A DNA stretch of 64,000 nt from contig JALQYQ010000030.1 of assembly GCA_023262855.1 (NCBI GenBank), forward strand, positions 1-64,000. Direction: 5' to 3'. Positions 9,345-18,477 of the stretch are shown in pieces. Numbering within the stretch: the stretch's first letter is position 1; every line of letters starts with the position of its first letter. Under the pieces are notes generated by a model that worked only from the letters and a program-made list of their open reading frames with translations, was not told the origin of the DNA and made no database searches. This DNA comes from Crocinitomicaceae bacterium. Its GTDB lineage: Bacteria; Bacteroidota; Bacteroidia; Flavobacteriales_D; Crocinitomicaceae. The position numbers and the translations under genes are program-made.

Positions 9345-12300
9345 ATGTTAGCTCACAAGAAGATTCTTGTCCTATTTTTAACGATTTTCTGCTTAAATAT
9401 TGGATACTCCCAACAGGATACTTTATTTTGGTTTGCTGCTCCAAACATTTCTTCTGGAATAGGTGAATCCCCAATTTATTTGAGGCTTTTGTCTTATGAC
9501 ACGCCTGCCACTGTAACTATAAGTCAGCCTGCAAATGGAGCCTTTCTACCGATCACAGTTAATCTTCCTGCAAACGGTCTTGACAGTGTGAACCTAACAG
9601 CTTATATTGCAAGTATAGAAAGTCCTGCAGCAAATGTTGTTGCAACTACAGGATTAAAAATAAGTTCAACAAGTGAAATTTCAGCATTCTACGAGGTAAA
9701 AACAGCATCGAACAAGGAAGTCTTTTCATTAAAAGGGACAAAAGCACTAGGAACCAATTTTTACACACCTTTTCAGAAATTTTGGAGTACAGCTGTAACT
9801 GCTCCTGTTTCCTTTTCATCGTTTGAAATTGTTGCAACAGAAGACAATACAACAGTACTTATTACACCAAGAACAGCTATAACAGGTCACGCAGTTAACG
9901 TCACATTTTCGGTAGTTTTGAATAAGGGCCAAACGTACAGTGCACGTGACATGAACAATACTGCAGCTAGTTCGCTGGCAGGATCTATTGTTTCGGCGGA
10001 TCATCCAGTTGCAGTGACAACTTTTGATGGAGCATTAAGTAACAGCACGTGTACAGATGTTTCTGGAGATCAAATTACAAGTACAGATTATATTGGTACA
10101 GATTATATCGTTCACAAAGGAACTGGCTCTTCAGATCGCGTGTATGTCTTGGCAACACAAAACGGAACGAGTGTTTCAGTTTACAATTCAACAACAACGA
10201 CAACATTAATCAATTGGAGTGAAACGTATGAATATGCGTTAACAGAAGGTGTAAATTATATAAAAACATCAAAACCAGTTTACCTGTTGCATGTTTCAGG
10301 TTATGGTTGTGAAATGTCTGCTGCCCAGGTACCAAATTTATATTGTGCGGGAACATATTCAACTGCTTTTACACGTTCATCAGCAGATTCTTTAGCAGTA
10401 ATTCTTTATACAAGAAGTGGTTTTGAAAATGCGTTTACGTTGAATGGAGCAACTGGTATAATTAGCGCTGGTGCGTTTTCAACTGTACCAGGAACATCTG
10501 GAAATTTCAAAGTTGCACGGATAAATTTGAGCACAGCAGATGTACCTGTGAACTCATACAACATAATTGAAAATACAGGAGATGTTTTTGGTTTAGGAGT
10601 TTTAGCAGGAAATAACAACAATGGTGCATCGTACGGTTATTTTTCAGAATTCAATTCGTATCCCTTTGTTAACGCTGGATTGGACGATACCATTTGTGCG
10701 AATGTTCCTTTCAATTTGAATGGAATTGTTGGCGGTGGTTCTGTTACTGGTAGTTGGAGCGGCTCAGGATATGGTTCATTTTCTTCAGGAAATACAGCAC
10801 TTACGAATATTTATGTGCCTAGTCCATTGGATTCTTTAATTACGCCAATACATTTAATTTTATCATCAACAGGTCCTTGTCCTGTACAAAAAGACACCTT
10901 GATTTTACATGTTAGTCCTGCGCCAATGGTCAACGCTTCTGCGAATCAATCGGTATGTGCGAACAACTCAATTGTAAGTTTAAATGGATCTGTTTCGGGT
11001 GGCGCTTCAACAGGAGTTTGGTCAACGTTGGGAACTGGAACATTTACACCGTCAGCAACGGACTTCAATGCTGAGTATATCCCATCATCGACTGATATTG
11101 CAAATGGTTCGGTAAATGTTGTTTTAACATCAACAAATGTCGGAGCTTGTTCAGTCGTCACAGATACAATGAACATTGCGTTTACCTATCAAGCGACTGT
11201 GGATGCTGGAGTGGATACAATAACAGTATGTGCCAACAATGCAGCAGTTGCATTAAGTGGTTCAGTCTCAGGTTCAAGTTCGACTGGTAAATGGATTACG
11301 ACAGGAAATGGATTATTCACTCCAAATAATTTGGCGTTAAATGCCAATTACCAACCAAGTTCAAATGATATCGCTGCTGGTCAAGTATTGTTGTATTTGG
11401 AATCAACTTCTAATGGTAATTGTTTGCCTGTTCAGGATAGTTTATTGATCCTATTTGCGCCGTCTCCAGTTGCAGACGCAGGAGTGAATCAATTGATTTG
11501 TTCGAATGATGCCACTGTTCAATTGAATGGAAGTGTTTCAGGAGCAACAACTACAGGAACATGGAGTGGTGGAGCGGGAACGTATAATACTTCCGCAACA
11601 GATTTAAATGCTAACTACACTCCAACAGCTTCAGAAATTGCAAGCGGAAATCTAGTTTTAACATTAACATCAACGAACAATGGAAATTGTATAACAGTTA
11701 ATGACATTGTGCAAATCAGTTTTGTTGCTCCGCCATTCGCGAACTTTAATGGTACAGATGTTTGTTTAGGTAATACGACAAGTTTCTCAGATTTTTCACT
11801 ACCAGGTTATGGAACTTTAGCTACTTGGGATTGGAATTTTGATGATGGGAATGGTTCAGCGAATCAAAATCCATCAACTGTATATTCTGCTTTTGGCACT
11901 TATGACGTTGAGTTAATTGTAACGAACTCGATTGGTTGTTCTGATACGATTGTAAAACAAGTAGAAGTGTTTGATCAACCAAATGCATCTTTTACCTATG
12001 CAGCGAGTTGTCCGGGTAACCAAGTTATTATCAATTTTACAGACAATTCAACTTCGACAGATCCGATTAACTACTGGTTCTATGATTTTGGTGGACAAGG
12101 TTCAAATGCAAATGCTAATCCAACGCAATTGTTTAATACAGATGGAGATTATACGATTACGCACATTGTTTCAACGACTCACGGATGTTCGGATACAGTT
12201 GAACAAATGATTTCTGTTCCTGCAATTCCTGTTGCTGGTTTTTATTACAATACAAGCAATGGAATGAATGTGGGAGCCATTTTCAATTTTGTTGACACAT

Positions 12301-12764
12301 CACTTTATAGTACAAACTATTCCTGGCAATTTGGAGATGGAAATTCAAGCATTTTACAAAATCCAAGTAATACGTATTTTGCGAATGGAGAATACCTTGT
12401 TACACAATACGCATATGGTGCTTTAGGCTGTTATGATAGTACGAGTACTGTAATTACGATTAATACGGTAACTACTGAAATCAATACTTTAATTCCGAAT
12501 GCTATTTCACCAAACGATGACAATAAAAATGATGTTTGGAAATTAGAATTTATCGATTTGTTATTCCCTAATGCCACAGTTGAAATTTACAATCAATGGG
12601 GACAACAATTGTTTTATTCAACAGGTTATTCAACTCCCTGGGATGGAAGATATGAAGGCGAACTCGTTCCTGACGGAAATTATTATTACATCATTAACCT
12701 GAATGCTGGCTTAGAAGTCGATCAGTTTAAAGGTGCATTATTGGTATTAAAAAGTAGAAAATAA
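9345..12764 (+). CDS. Giant secreted adhesin-like protein: IgGFc-binding-like N-terminus, repeats, PKD domains, gliding-motility C-terminal domain (protein A, copy 2)
   Basis: A 1139-aa exported protein and the complete counterpart of the fragment at 1-327. Residues 1-22 are a signal peptide (NIGYS/QQ). Residues ~23-435 are an IgGFc-binding-like N-terminal domain starting QDTLFWFAAP, as in protein B. Residues ~438-795 hold four ~90-residue repeats (ANNSIVSLNGSVSGGAS, then TG.W..LGTG.F.P). Residues ~796-1045 are three PKD domains (TWDWNFDDGNG, YSWQFGDGNS). Residues ~1048-1139 are the CHU_C sorting domain (LIPNAISPNDDNKNDVW). It is likely exported by the T9SS using the barrel gene that starts 3 bases after its stop. 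A surface or adhesive role is typical of such architectures but is an inference; the bound ligand is unknown. Confidence 0.88.
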   Translation: MLAHKKILVLFLTIFCLNIGYSQQDTLFWFAAPNISSGIGESPIYLRLLSYDTPATVTISQPANGAFLPITVNLPANGLDSVNLTAYIASIESPAANVVATTGLKISSTSEISAFYEVKTASNKEVFSLKGTKALGTNFYTPFQKFWSTAVTAPVSFSSFEIVATEDNTTVLITPRTAITGHAVNVTFSVVLNKGQTYSARDMNNTAASSLAGSIVSADHPVAVTTFDGALSNSTCTDVSGDQITSTDYIGTDYIVHKGTGSSDRVYVLATQNGTSVSVYNSTTTTTLINWSETYEYALTEGVNYIKTSKPVYLLHVSGYGCEMSAAQVPNLYCAGTYSTAFTRSSADSLAVILYTRSGFENAFTLNGATGIISAGAFSTVPGTSGNFKVARINLSTADVPVNSYNIIENTGDVFGLGVLAGNNNNGASYGYFSEFNSYPFVNAGLDDTICANVPFNLNGIVGGGSVTGSWSGSGYGSFSSGNTALTNIYVPSPLDSLITPIHLILSSTGPCPVQKDTLILHVSPAPMVNASANQSVCANNSIVSLNGSVSGGASTGVWSTLGTGTFTPSATDFNAEYIPSSTDIANGSVNVVLTSTNVGACSVVTDTMNIAFTYQATVDAGVDTITVCANNAAVALSGSVSGSSSTGKWITTGNGLFTPNNLALNANYQPSSNDIAAGQVLLYLESTSNGNCLPVQDSLLILFAPSPVADAGVNQLICSNDATVQLNGSVSGATTTGTWSGGAGTYNTSATDLNANYTPTASEIASGNLVLTLTSTNNGNCITVNDIVQISFVAPPFANFNGTDVCLGNTTSFSDFSLPGYGTLATWDWNFDDGNGSANQNPSTVYSAFGTYDVELIVTNSIGCSDTIVKQVEVFDQPNASFTYAASCPGNQVIINFTDNSTSTDPINYWFYDFGGQGSNANANPTQLFNTDGDYTITHIVSTTHGCSDTVEQMISVPAIPVAGFYYNTSNGMNVGAIFNFVDTSLYSTNYSWQFGDGNSSILQNPSNTYFANGEYLVTQYAYGALGCYDSTSTVITINTVTTEINTLIPNAISPNDDNKNDVWKLEFIDLLFPNATVEIYNQWGQQLFYSTGYSTPWDGRYEGELVPDGNYYYIINLNAGLEVDQFKGALLVLKSRK

Positions 12765-12767
12765 GCT

Positions 12768-13739
12768 ATGAAATCACTACTGACAATCATTTTTATTGTG
12801 AGTCTTTGCTCATTTGCAAAAGCTCAACAACAAGGAGTGTATTCAAATTTCTTGATGAACGATTATTATTACAATCCAGCAATTGCGGGAAGTAAAGATG
12901 TACACATGGCAAATTTGAGTTACCGTAATCAATGGGTTGGGTTTGATGATGCTCCGGTGAACATGAATGCTAATTTCTATGGTTCTGTTCGCAATAATGG
13001 AAAAGCTGGTTACGGAGCATCTCTTGTTTCGGAGAAATCTGGATTGGTGAACAACACAGGAATTTACTTGAATTATGCGCAGCATTTCAAGTTAAGTAAG
13101 AAACTCAAATTGGGATTCGGAATTCAGCCAGGATATATTCAATACCGCGTAAAATTATATGATGCGGTTCTTGCCGATCAGGGTGATGAAGTATTAACAG
13201 GAAGCGTTTATGCTGCGAATGCAATTGATGTGAATGCGGGTTTCCATTTGTATTCGAAAAAGTTCTTTTTGATGGGTTCTATGCAGCATTTATTGACGAA
13301 GCAAATTCAATTTACTTCTTATAATTCCAATTTGGCTTTCCATTACAATGCAATTGTAGGTTATACTTTCGAGTTTCCGAAGAAGAATTTTGAGCTTCAA
13401 CCGAGTTTCATGCTGAAGTATACAAGCCCAATTCCTGTTCAATGGACTGGAATGTTAAAAGGAACTTTCAACAATAAAATTTGGGCAGGATTGATTTTCC
13501 GTTCTGATGACGCAGTAGGACTTTCACTTGGCATCAAGTTAAAAGAACGCTTGAACATTGGATATGGATATGATTATTCTGTTTCTAAAATCAGAAAATA
13601 CAATTCGGGTTCGCATGAAGTGATGTTGTCTTTTGTAATTACCAAAAAGAAACCGACGCTTGAAGAGGAAGACGACAAGCTGAACAACAGCATCATGGAG
13701 GACATGAAAAAGAAAATGGAAGAAAAAGAAAAGAATTAA
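12768..13739 (+). CDS. PorP/SprF family type IX secretion system membrane protein (barrel A, copy 2)
   Basis: A 323-aa predicted outer-membrane barrel. The signal peptide (residues 1-19, AKA/Q) is followed by QQGVYSNFLMNDYYYNPAI, the PorP/SprF start. Strands continue to about residue 290 (SKIRKYNSGSHEVMLSF). A C-terminal acidic/lysine tail follows (TLEEEDDKLNNSI, then EDMKKKMEEKEKN). The tail is conserved with the paralogue at 330-1298 and absent from the two B-type barrels. Position 3 bases after the 1139-aa cargo gene and 12 bases before the 1240-aa cargo gene places it in the operon. By analogy with SprF it should serve export of the preceding cargo. Family assignment is firm; partner and tail function are inferred. 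Confidence 0.9.
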   Translation: MKSLLTIIFIVSLCSFAKAQQQGVYSNFLMNDYYYNPAIAGSKDVHMANLSYRNQWVGFDDAPVNMNANFYGSVRNNGKAGYGASLVSEKSGLVNNTGIYLNYAQHFKLSKKLKLGFGIQPGYIQYRVKLYDAVLADQGDEVLTGSVYAANAIDVNAGFHLYSKKFFLMGSMQHLLTKQIQFTSYNSNLAFHYNAIVGYTFEFPKKNFELQPSFMLKYTSPIPVQWTGMLKGTFNNKIWAGLIFRSDDAVGLSLGIKLKERLNIGYGYDYSVSKIRKYNSGSHEVMLSFVITKKKPTLEEEDDKLNNSIMEDMKKKMEEKEKN

Positions 13740-13751
13740 AAAATTAGAAAT

Positions 13752-16700
13752 ATGCGTTTTAAAAAACACCTCATTTTAGTAGTCTTTTTCTTCTTTTTCG
13801 GCGCGAAAGAAGTTAAGGCGCAAATTGACACCGTCTTTTGGTTTGCAGCTCCTTGGGTAACACCTGATCACTGGTGGCGAGATCCTATTGCATTCCATTT
13901 TTCAACATTTAACAATCCAACAGCTGTGCGCGTTCGAATGCCGGCAACTGGTTACGACACGACAATTAACATTCCTGCAAATTCACTTTTTTCGAAAAAT
14001 GTGCATTTCATGATGAATGCAATTGAGAGTAAACCAGCAAACACAGTCTTAAACAGCGGTTTTCAAATTACATCCGACCATCCTATAACAGCAGTTTATG
14101 ATGTTATTACCCGTGGACCGAATTACAACAATCCTGAAACGTATTCATTGAAAGGGCAAAATGGACTTGGAACCGAGTTTGTCACACCATTTCAAACACG
14201 ATGGAATAACCAAACTTTAGGAGGAGATTTAGATGGAAATGGTACTATTGTTCAACCGTATCAGCAAATAAACATTGTTGCTACTGAGGATAATACTGTT
14301 GTATATATTACTCCACGTTGTGCCGTAGTAGGTGGACATCCTGCCAACGTTACTTATTCTGTAACATTGCCGTTCAAAGGAAATGTTTATACTGTTCAGA
14401 ACATGGTGCAAAACACCAGCGTTGCAGGGAATAATCTAGCTGGTTCAATTGTAGTCTCAACAAAACCAGTTGCTGTTACAGTTTCCGATGATTCAGTGAA
14501 TCCTTCCGGTGGTGGTGGTTGTTATGACTTAATGGGTGATCAAATTGTTCCAACAGACGTAATTGGTGACGAATACATAGTATTGCGTGGATTTTTAAAT
14601 GCTGGTTCAGAAGAGTCATTCTTTGTAACTGCGACTGAAAACTTTACTACTGTTACAATCAATGATGGCGGTGTAACAAACGTGATTTTAAATCAAGGAG
14701 ATACCTATCGCTATCAATTGGCACAGCCACGTACCCATGTTCAATCGGATAAACCAGTTTACTTATTGCACATGGCTGGTTATGGTTGTGAATTAGGGGA
14801 AGCCTTGTTGCCACCTCTAAATTGTGCGGGTTCTGATATTGTAACCTTCCCTAGAACAAATCCACAGAACTTTTCATTGAATGTTCTTTGTCCTGCCGGA
14901 GCGCAAGGTTCTTTCTTACTGAATGGCAGTGCTGCATTGGTTCCTGCGGGAAGTTTTAATGTCGTTCCAGGAACAGGCGGACAATGGTATGCTGCGCAAT
15001 TAACTTATTCGACTGCTCAAATACCCTCGGGTTCTTCAAATATCTTGACGAATTCAACTGATAATTTTGCGCTTGGTGTTATTAATGGTGGAACAACAAC
15101 AGGTTGTTTGTATCACTACATGTCATCCTTTATTCGACGTGTTTACACAAAAGCTGGAAATGATACAATTTTGTGTAATGGAGAACTTCAAATTAACTTA
15201 AACGGAAGTGTGACTGGTGGTTCAATTACCGGAATCTGGAATGTTTTGGATGGAACTGGAACATTATCTACACCAACGAATTTAGTTACTTCTTATACGC
15301 CTTCAACAAGTGATTACGCGCAAGGTTCATTGACTTTCGTACTTAGCTCAACCGGAAATTGTAATCCAGTTACCGATACGATGAAAGTGAGCTTTATTCA
15401 ATCACCAATCGTAGGAGCTGGAGGAGATAATACCTTCTGTAAAAACAATGTTGGTGCTGTTCCGATTAGTGGTTTTGTGAATTTTGCTTCGGCCGCTTCC
15501 TGGTCAGGTGGAACAGGTGGAGCTTTTGGGAACTCAGGAAGTTTAACAACAACTTACACACCTTCACCTACAGATTTAGCAGCTGATAGTGTTGCTTTGT
15601 TTTTGACTTCAGCAGGAAGCTTCTTCTCTTGTCCAAATGATGTTGATACTGTTGTCATTCACTTTACGAATCCACCAACCGTTATTGCAGGACCAAATCA
15701 AGTAGTTTGTTCAAGTACAACGCTTGCTCCCTTGTCGGGAAGTATTTCTGGTCCAACATCAACTGGTGTTTGGACAACTACAGGTTCAGGAGCTTTTTCT
15801 CCAAGTCAGTCCAATTTGATGACGGATTACTTAATCAGTAGTTCGGATACAACGGTTGGAACAATTGTTATGACTTTGACATCAACCAACAATGGAAATT
15901 GTTTGGCGGTTCAAGACAGTTTAGAAATAACAATTATTGATCAACCACAAGTGACAATCACCATGGCTGATTCTATCTGTTCAAATACCACCGTACTTAA
16001 TTTTACCGGAAATGTAACCTCTGGATTCTCGACACTTTGGTCAGTAAATGGATTTGGATCCATTGCGAATACTTCTGCAATTCCGACTTTTTACACGGTA
16101 AGTCCAATCGACACAACAATTGGATATATTGATGTTTTACTTTCAACGACCGGAATTTGTCCAATAGAAAACGATTCATTGCGTATCCATTTTATCGACC
16201 CACCAAATGTGAATGCTGGTGTTGATCAAGCGTTTTGTCAAAACGAAGCAATTCAATTAAACGGAACGATAAGTGGACCGAATCAAACTGGATCTTGGTC
16301 AACAATGGGAACAGGTGCTTTTAATCCAAGCAACATGCTCTTATCAACACTTTATTTCCCGTCGAATTCAGATATTTTAAATGGTGGAGTGAATTTAATT
16401 TTATCGTCTGCTGGTTCATTTGGATGTTCACCAGACAATGATACACTTCACGTTACGTTCAAAAGTTCACCAACAGCTGCTTTCAATTCAACAGCAGCAT
16501 GTCAAGGAAGCAATACTGCTTTCACAGACATGTCAACAACACCATCAGGTACAATTGTTGGTTGGGATTGGAGTTTTGGTGATACAGGAACATCAATTAC
16601 TGATGATCCATTGCACACGTATACAGCAAGCGGAACGTTTAATGCAACTTTGATTGTTGAATCAAGTCTTGGTTGTTTTGATACGATCCAACAAAATGTG

Positions 16701-17474
16701 ACTGTCAATCCTTTACCAATTCCTTCATTCACGAATACAATTGCTTGTGAAAATGGGGAAATCTTCTTCACAGATAATTCATTTATTTCTTCTGGAAGCA
16801 TCAATTCTTGGGAATATGTATTTGAACCTGGTACTATTAGTAATCAACAAAATCCAAGCTATACATTCACTTCTGCAGGAACTTATGCGGTTGAATTTAC
16901 AGCTACATCAGCTTTAGGATGTGAAGCGAGTGTTTTCCAAAATGTTGTGGTCAATCCAAGTCCAACAGCTTCATTTACAATCAATCCAAATCCAGCTTTG
17001 GCTTTGGAGGATGTTAATTTCATCGATGCTTCCACTGGGAATCAGCTAAGTTCATGGTATTGGAATTTTGGAGACGGTGAAGGAGATAACAATCAGAATT
17101 CGATTCATAACTATTCAACCGGTGGAGTTTATCCAATAACATTAATTGTAACAGACATTAATGGATGTCAAGACACGACAAAAGCGGATTTGGCAATTGC
17201 CTTATTACCTGTTTTACCGACAGGTTTCACACCAAATGAAGATGGTGAAAATGATATATTTATTATTCGTGGGGGACCTTTCAAAACAGTAGATTTTAAA
17301 ATTTACAACAATTGGGGACAGTTAATCTACGAATCGAATGATGCATTGGAAGGTTGGAACGGAATGTATCAAGGAGAGAGAGCTCCAATGGGTGTTTATA
17401 CTTGGACGTTTACAGTTGAAATGACGAATGGTCAGATTGTGAAGAAGTCGGGTGATGTTACTTTAATGCGTTAA
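13752..17474 (+). CDS. Giant secreted adhesin-like protein: IgGFc-binding-like N-terminus, repeats, PKD domains, gliding-motility C-terminal domain (protein B, copy 2)
   Basis: A 1240-aa exported protein with the same plan and length as the protein at 1306-5028. It has a signal peptide to about residue 24 (VKA/Q), an IgGFc-binding-like domain (IDTVFWFAAPWVTPDHWW) and five ~90-residue repeats. Three PKD domains follow (GWDWSFGDTG, WEYVFEPG, WYWNFGDGEG), then the CHU_C sorting domain (PTGFTPNEDGENDIF, NNWGQLIYES). Small indels compensate between the copies: for example, one extra Gly in VVGGHPAN is offset by a shorter signal region. The next gene starts 2 bases after the stop. Expected to be exported through the T9SS with the B-type barrel that follows. 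Ligand unknown. Confidence 0.87.
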   Translation: MRFKKHLILVVFFFFFGAKEVKAQIDTVFWFAAPWVTPDHWWRDPIAFHFSTFNNPTAVRVRMPATGYDTTINIPANSLFSKNVHFMMNAIESKPANTVLNSGFQITSDHPITAVYDVITRGPNYNNPETYSLKGQNGLGTEFVTPFQTRWNNQTLGGDLDGNGTIVQPYQQINIVATEDNTVVYITPRCAVVGGHPANVTYSVTLPFKGNVYTVQNMVQNTSVAGNNLAGSIVVSTKPVAVTVSDDSVNPSGGGGCYDLMGDQIVPTDVIGDEYIVLRGFLNAGSEESFFVTATENFTTVTINDGGVTNVILNQGDTYRYQLAQPRTHVQSDKPVYLLHMAGYGCELGEALLPPLNCAGSDIVTFPRTNPQNFSLNVLCPAGAQGSFLLNGSAALVPAGSFNVVPGTGGQWYAAQLTYSTAQIPSGSSNILTNSTDNFALGVINGGTTTGCLYHYMSSFIRRVYTKAGNDTILCNGELQINLNGSVTGGSITGIWNVLDGTGTLSTPTNLVTSYTPSTSDYAQGSLTFVLSSTGNCNPVTDTMKVSFIQSPIVGAGGDNTFCKNNVGAVPISGFVNFASAASWSGGTGGAFGNSGSLTTTYTPSPTDLAADSVALFLTSAGSFFSCPNDVDTVVIHFTNPPTVIAGPNQVVCSSTTLAPLSGSISGPTSTGVWTTTGSGAFSPSQSNLMTDYLISSSDTTVGTIVMTLTSTNNGNCLAVQDSLEITIIDQPQVTITMADSICSNTTVLNFTGNVTSGFSTLWSVNGFGSIANTSAIPTFYTVSPIDTTIGYIDVLLSTTGICPIENDSLRIHFIDPPNVNAGVDQAFCQNEAIQLNGTISGPNQTGSWSTMGTGAFNPSNMLLSTLYFPSNSDILNGGVNLILSSAGSFGCSPDNDTLHVTFKSSPTAAFNSTAACQGSNTAFTDMSTTPSGTIVGWDWSFGDTGTSITDDPLHTYTASGTFNATLIVESSLGCFDTIQQNVTVNPLPIPSFTNTIACENGEIFFTDNSFISSGSINSWEYVFEPGTISNQQNPSYTFTSAGTYAVEFTATSALGCEASVFQNVVVNPSPTASFTINPNPALALEDVNFIDASTGNQLSSWYWNFGDGEGDNNQNSIHNYSTGGVYPITLIVTDINGCQDTTKADLAIALLPVLPTGFTPNEDGENDIFIIRGGPFKTVDFKIYNNWGQLIYESNDALEGWNGMYQGERAPMGVYTWTFTVEMTNGQIVKKSGDVTLMR

Positions 17475-17476
17475 TC

Positions 17477-18466
17477 ATGAAGAAGTTTATACTATTATTT
17501 TTCTTAATTGGCTTAGTACCAAAATTGAAGGCTCAAGATGCGCATTTATCCATGTATGATGCTGCGCCTTTGTTTTTAAATTCAGGAATGACAGGTGTTT
17601 TTGAAGGAAAATGGCGTGTTCATGCGCAATATAGAACACAGTGGAAATCGGTGAATTTCAAACCGTACACATCCGCTTTGGTGAGTTTTGATATGCCCGT
17701 TCGCAAGTGGGGGTTTGGTGTGCAAATTCATAATTTCAGAGCAGGTTATGGAAACTTTAATGTACTCCAAGGTTTAGTTTCTGCAGCTTACAATATGTCG
17801 CTGGATAAAAGACGTTTCAATAATTTATCGTTTGGAATTCAAGCTGGAGCCATGCAAAAATCTGTTGAGTATCAGTTGCTATCATTTAACAATCAATACA
17901 CACTGAATAACGGTGGTGAATTCAATACTTCGCTTGTTTCTGGTGAAACATTTGGTGCTCAGTCTATGATTGTTCCTGTTGCGAATGCAAGTTTATTGTA
18001 CTATTATGCACGTCAACAAAGTAAATTGAATCCTTTTGTTGGAATTTCAGCGTTTAATTTGCTTCAACCAAATGAATCCTTTTTTGGACAAGACAATCGT
18101 TTACCGATGCGTTTTTATGCGCATATAGGAACGCGAATAAACATCACTGAATTGTTTTATCTCCTTCCTAAGGTTTTGGTTATGCAACAAGAAAAGTTTA
18201 ATGAACAAACCTTTGCCTTGGAAGCAGGTTATTTCCTGAAAGGAAGCGAAACCTATTTACTTGGTGGATTGATCTACCGTGCAAAAGATGCAGCGATTGC
18301 CACATTTGGAGTTAAAAAAGAAAATTTCATCGTTAAATTGGGGTATGATGTGAATGTTTCTTCTTTATCAACAGTGTCAACTGGTAGAGGTGGTTTCGAA
18401 TTGTCGTTTACCTATGTGAATGGAAAAAACAAACCGAAAGTCGATAAAATTTGTCCAAGATTGTAA
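17477..18466 (+). CDS. PorP/SprF family type IX secretion system membrane protein (barrel B, copy 2)
   Basis: A 329-aa predicted outer-membrane barrel. The signal peptide (residues ~1-19, LKA/Q) leads into QDAHLSMYDAAPLFLNSGMTG, the same subtype start as the barrel at 5025-6023. It ends in GGFELSFTYVNGKNKP and a short basic terminus (KICPRL). It lacks the acidic tail of the A-type barrels. It follows the 1240-aa cargo by 2 bases. Its stop overlaps an in-frame ATG of the next gene, which could couple translation. Its role is probably the outer-membrane partner of the 1240-aa cargo, by analogy with SprF and SprB. Confidence 0.9.
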   Translation: MKKFILLFFLIGLVPKLKAQDAHLSMYDAAPLFLNSGMTGVFEGKWRVHAQYRTQWKSVNFKPYTSALVSFDMPVRKWGFGVQIHNFRAGYGNFNVLQGLVSAAYNMSLDKRRFNNLSFGIQAGAMQKSVEYQLLSFNNQYTLNNGGEFNTSLVSGETFGAQSMIVPVANASLLYYYARQQSKLNPFVGISAFNLLQPNESFFGQDNRLPMRFYAHIGTRINITELFYLLPKVLVMQQEKFNEQTFALEAGYFLKGSETYLLGGLIYRAKDAAIATFGVKKENFIVKLGYDVNVSSLSTVSTGRGGFELSFTYVNGKNKPKVDKICPRL

Positions 18467-18477
18467 TGAATAGTACC

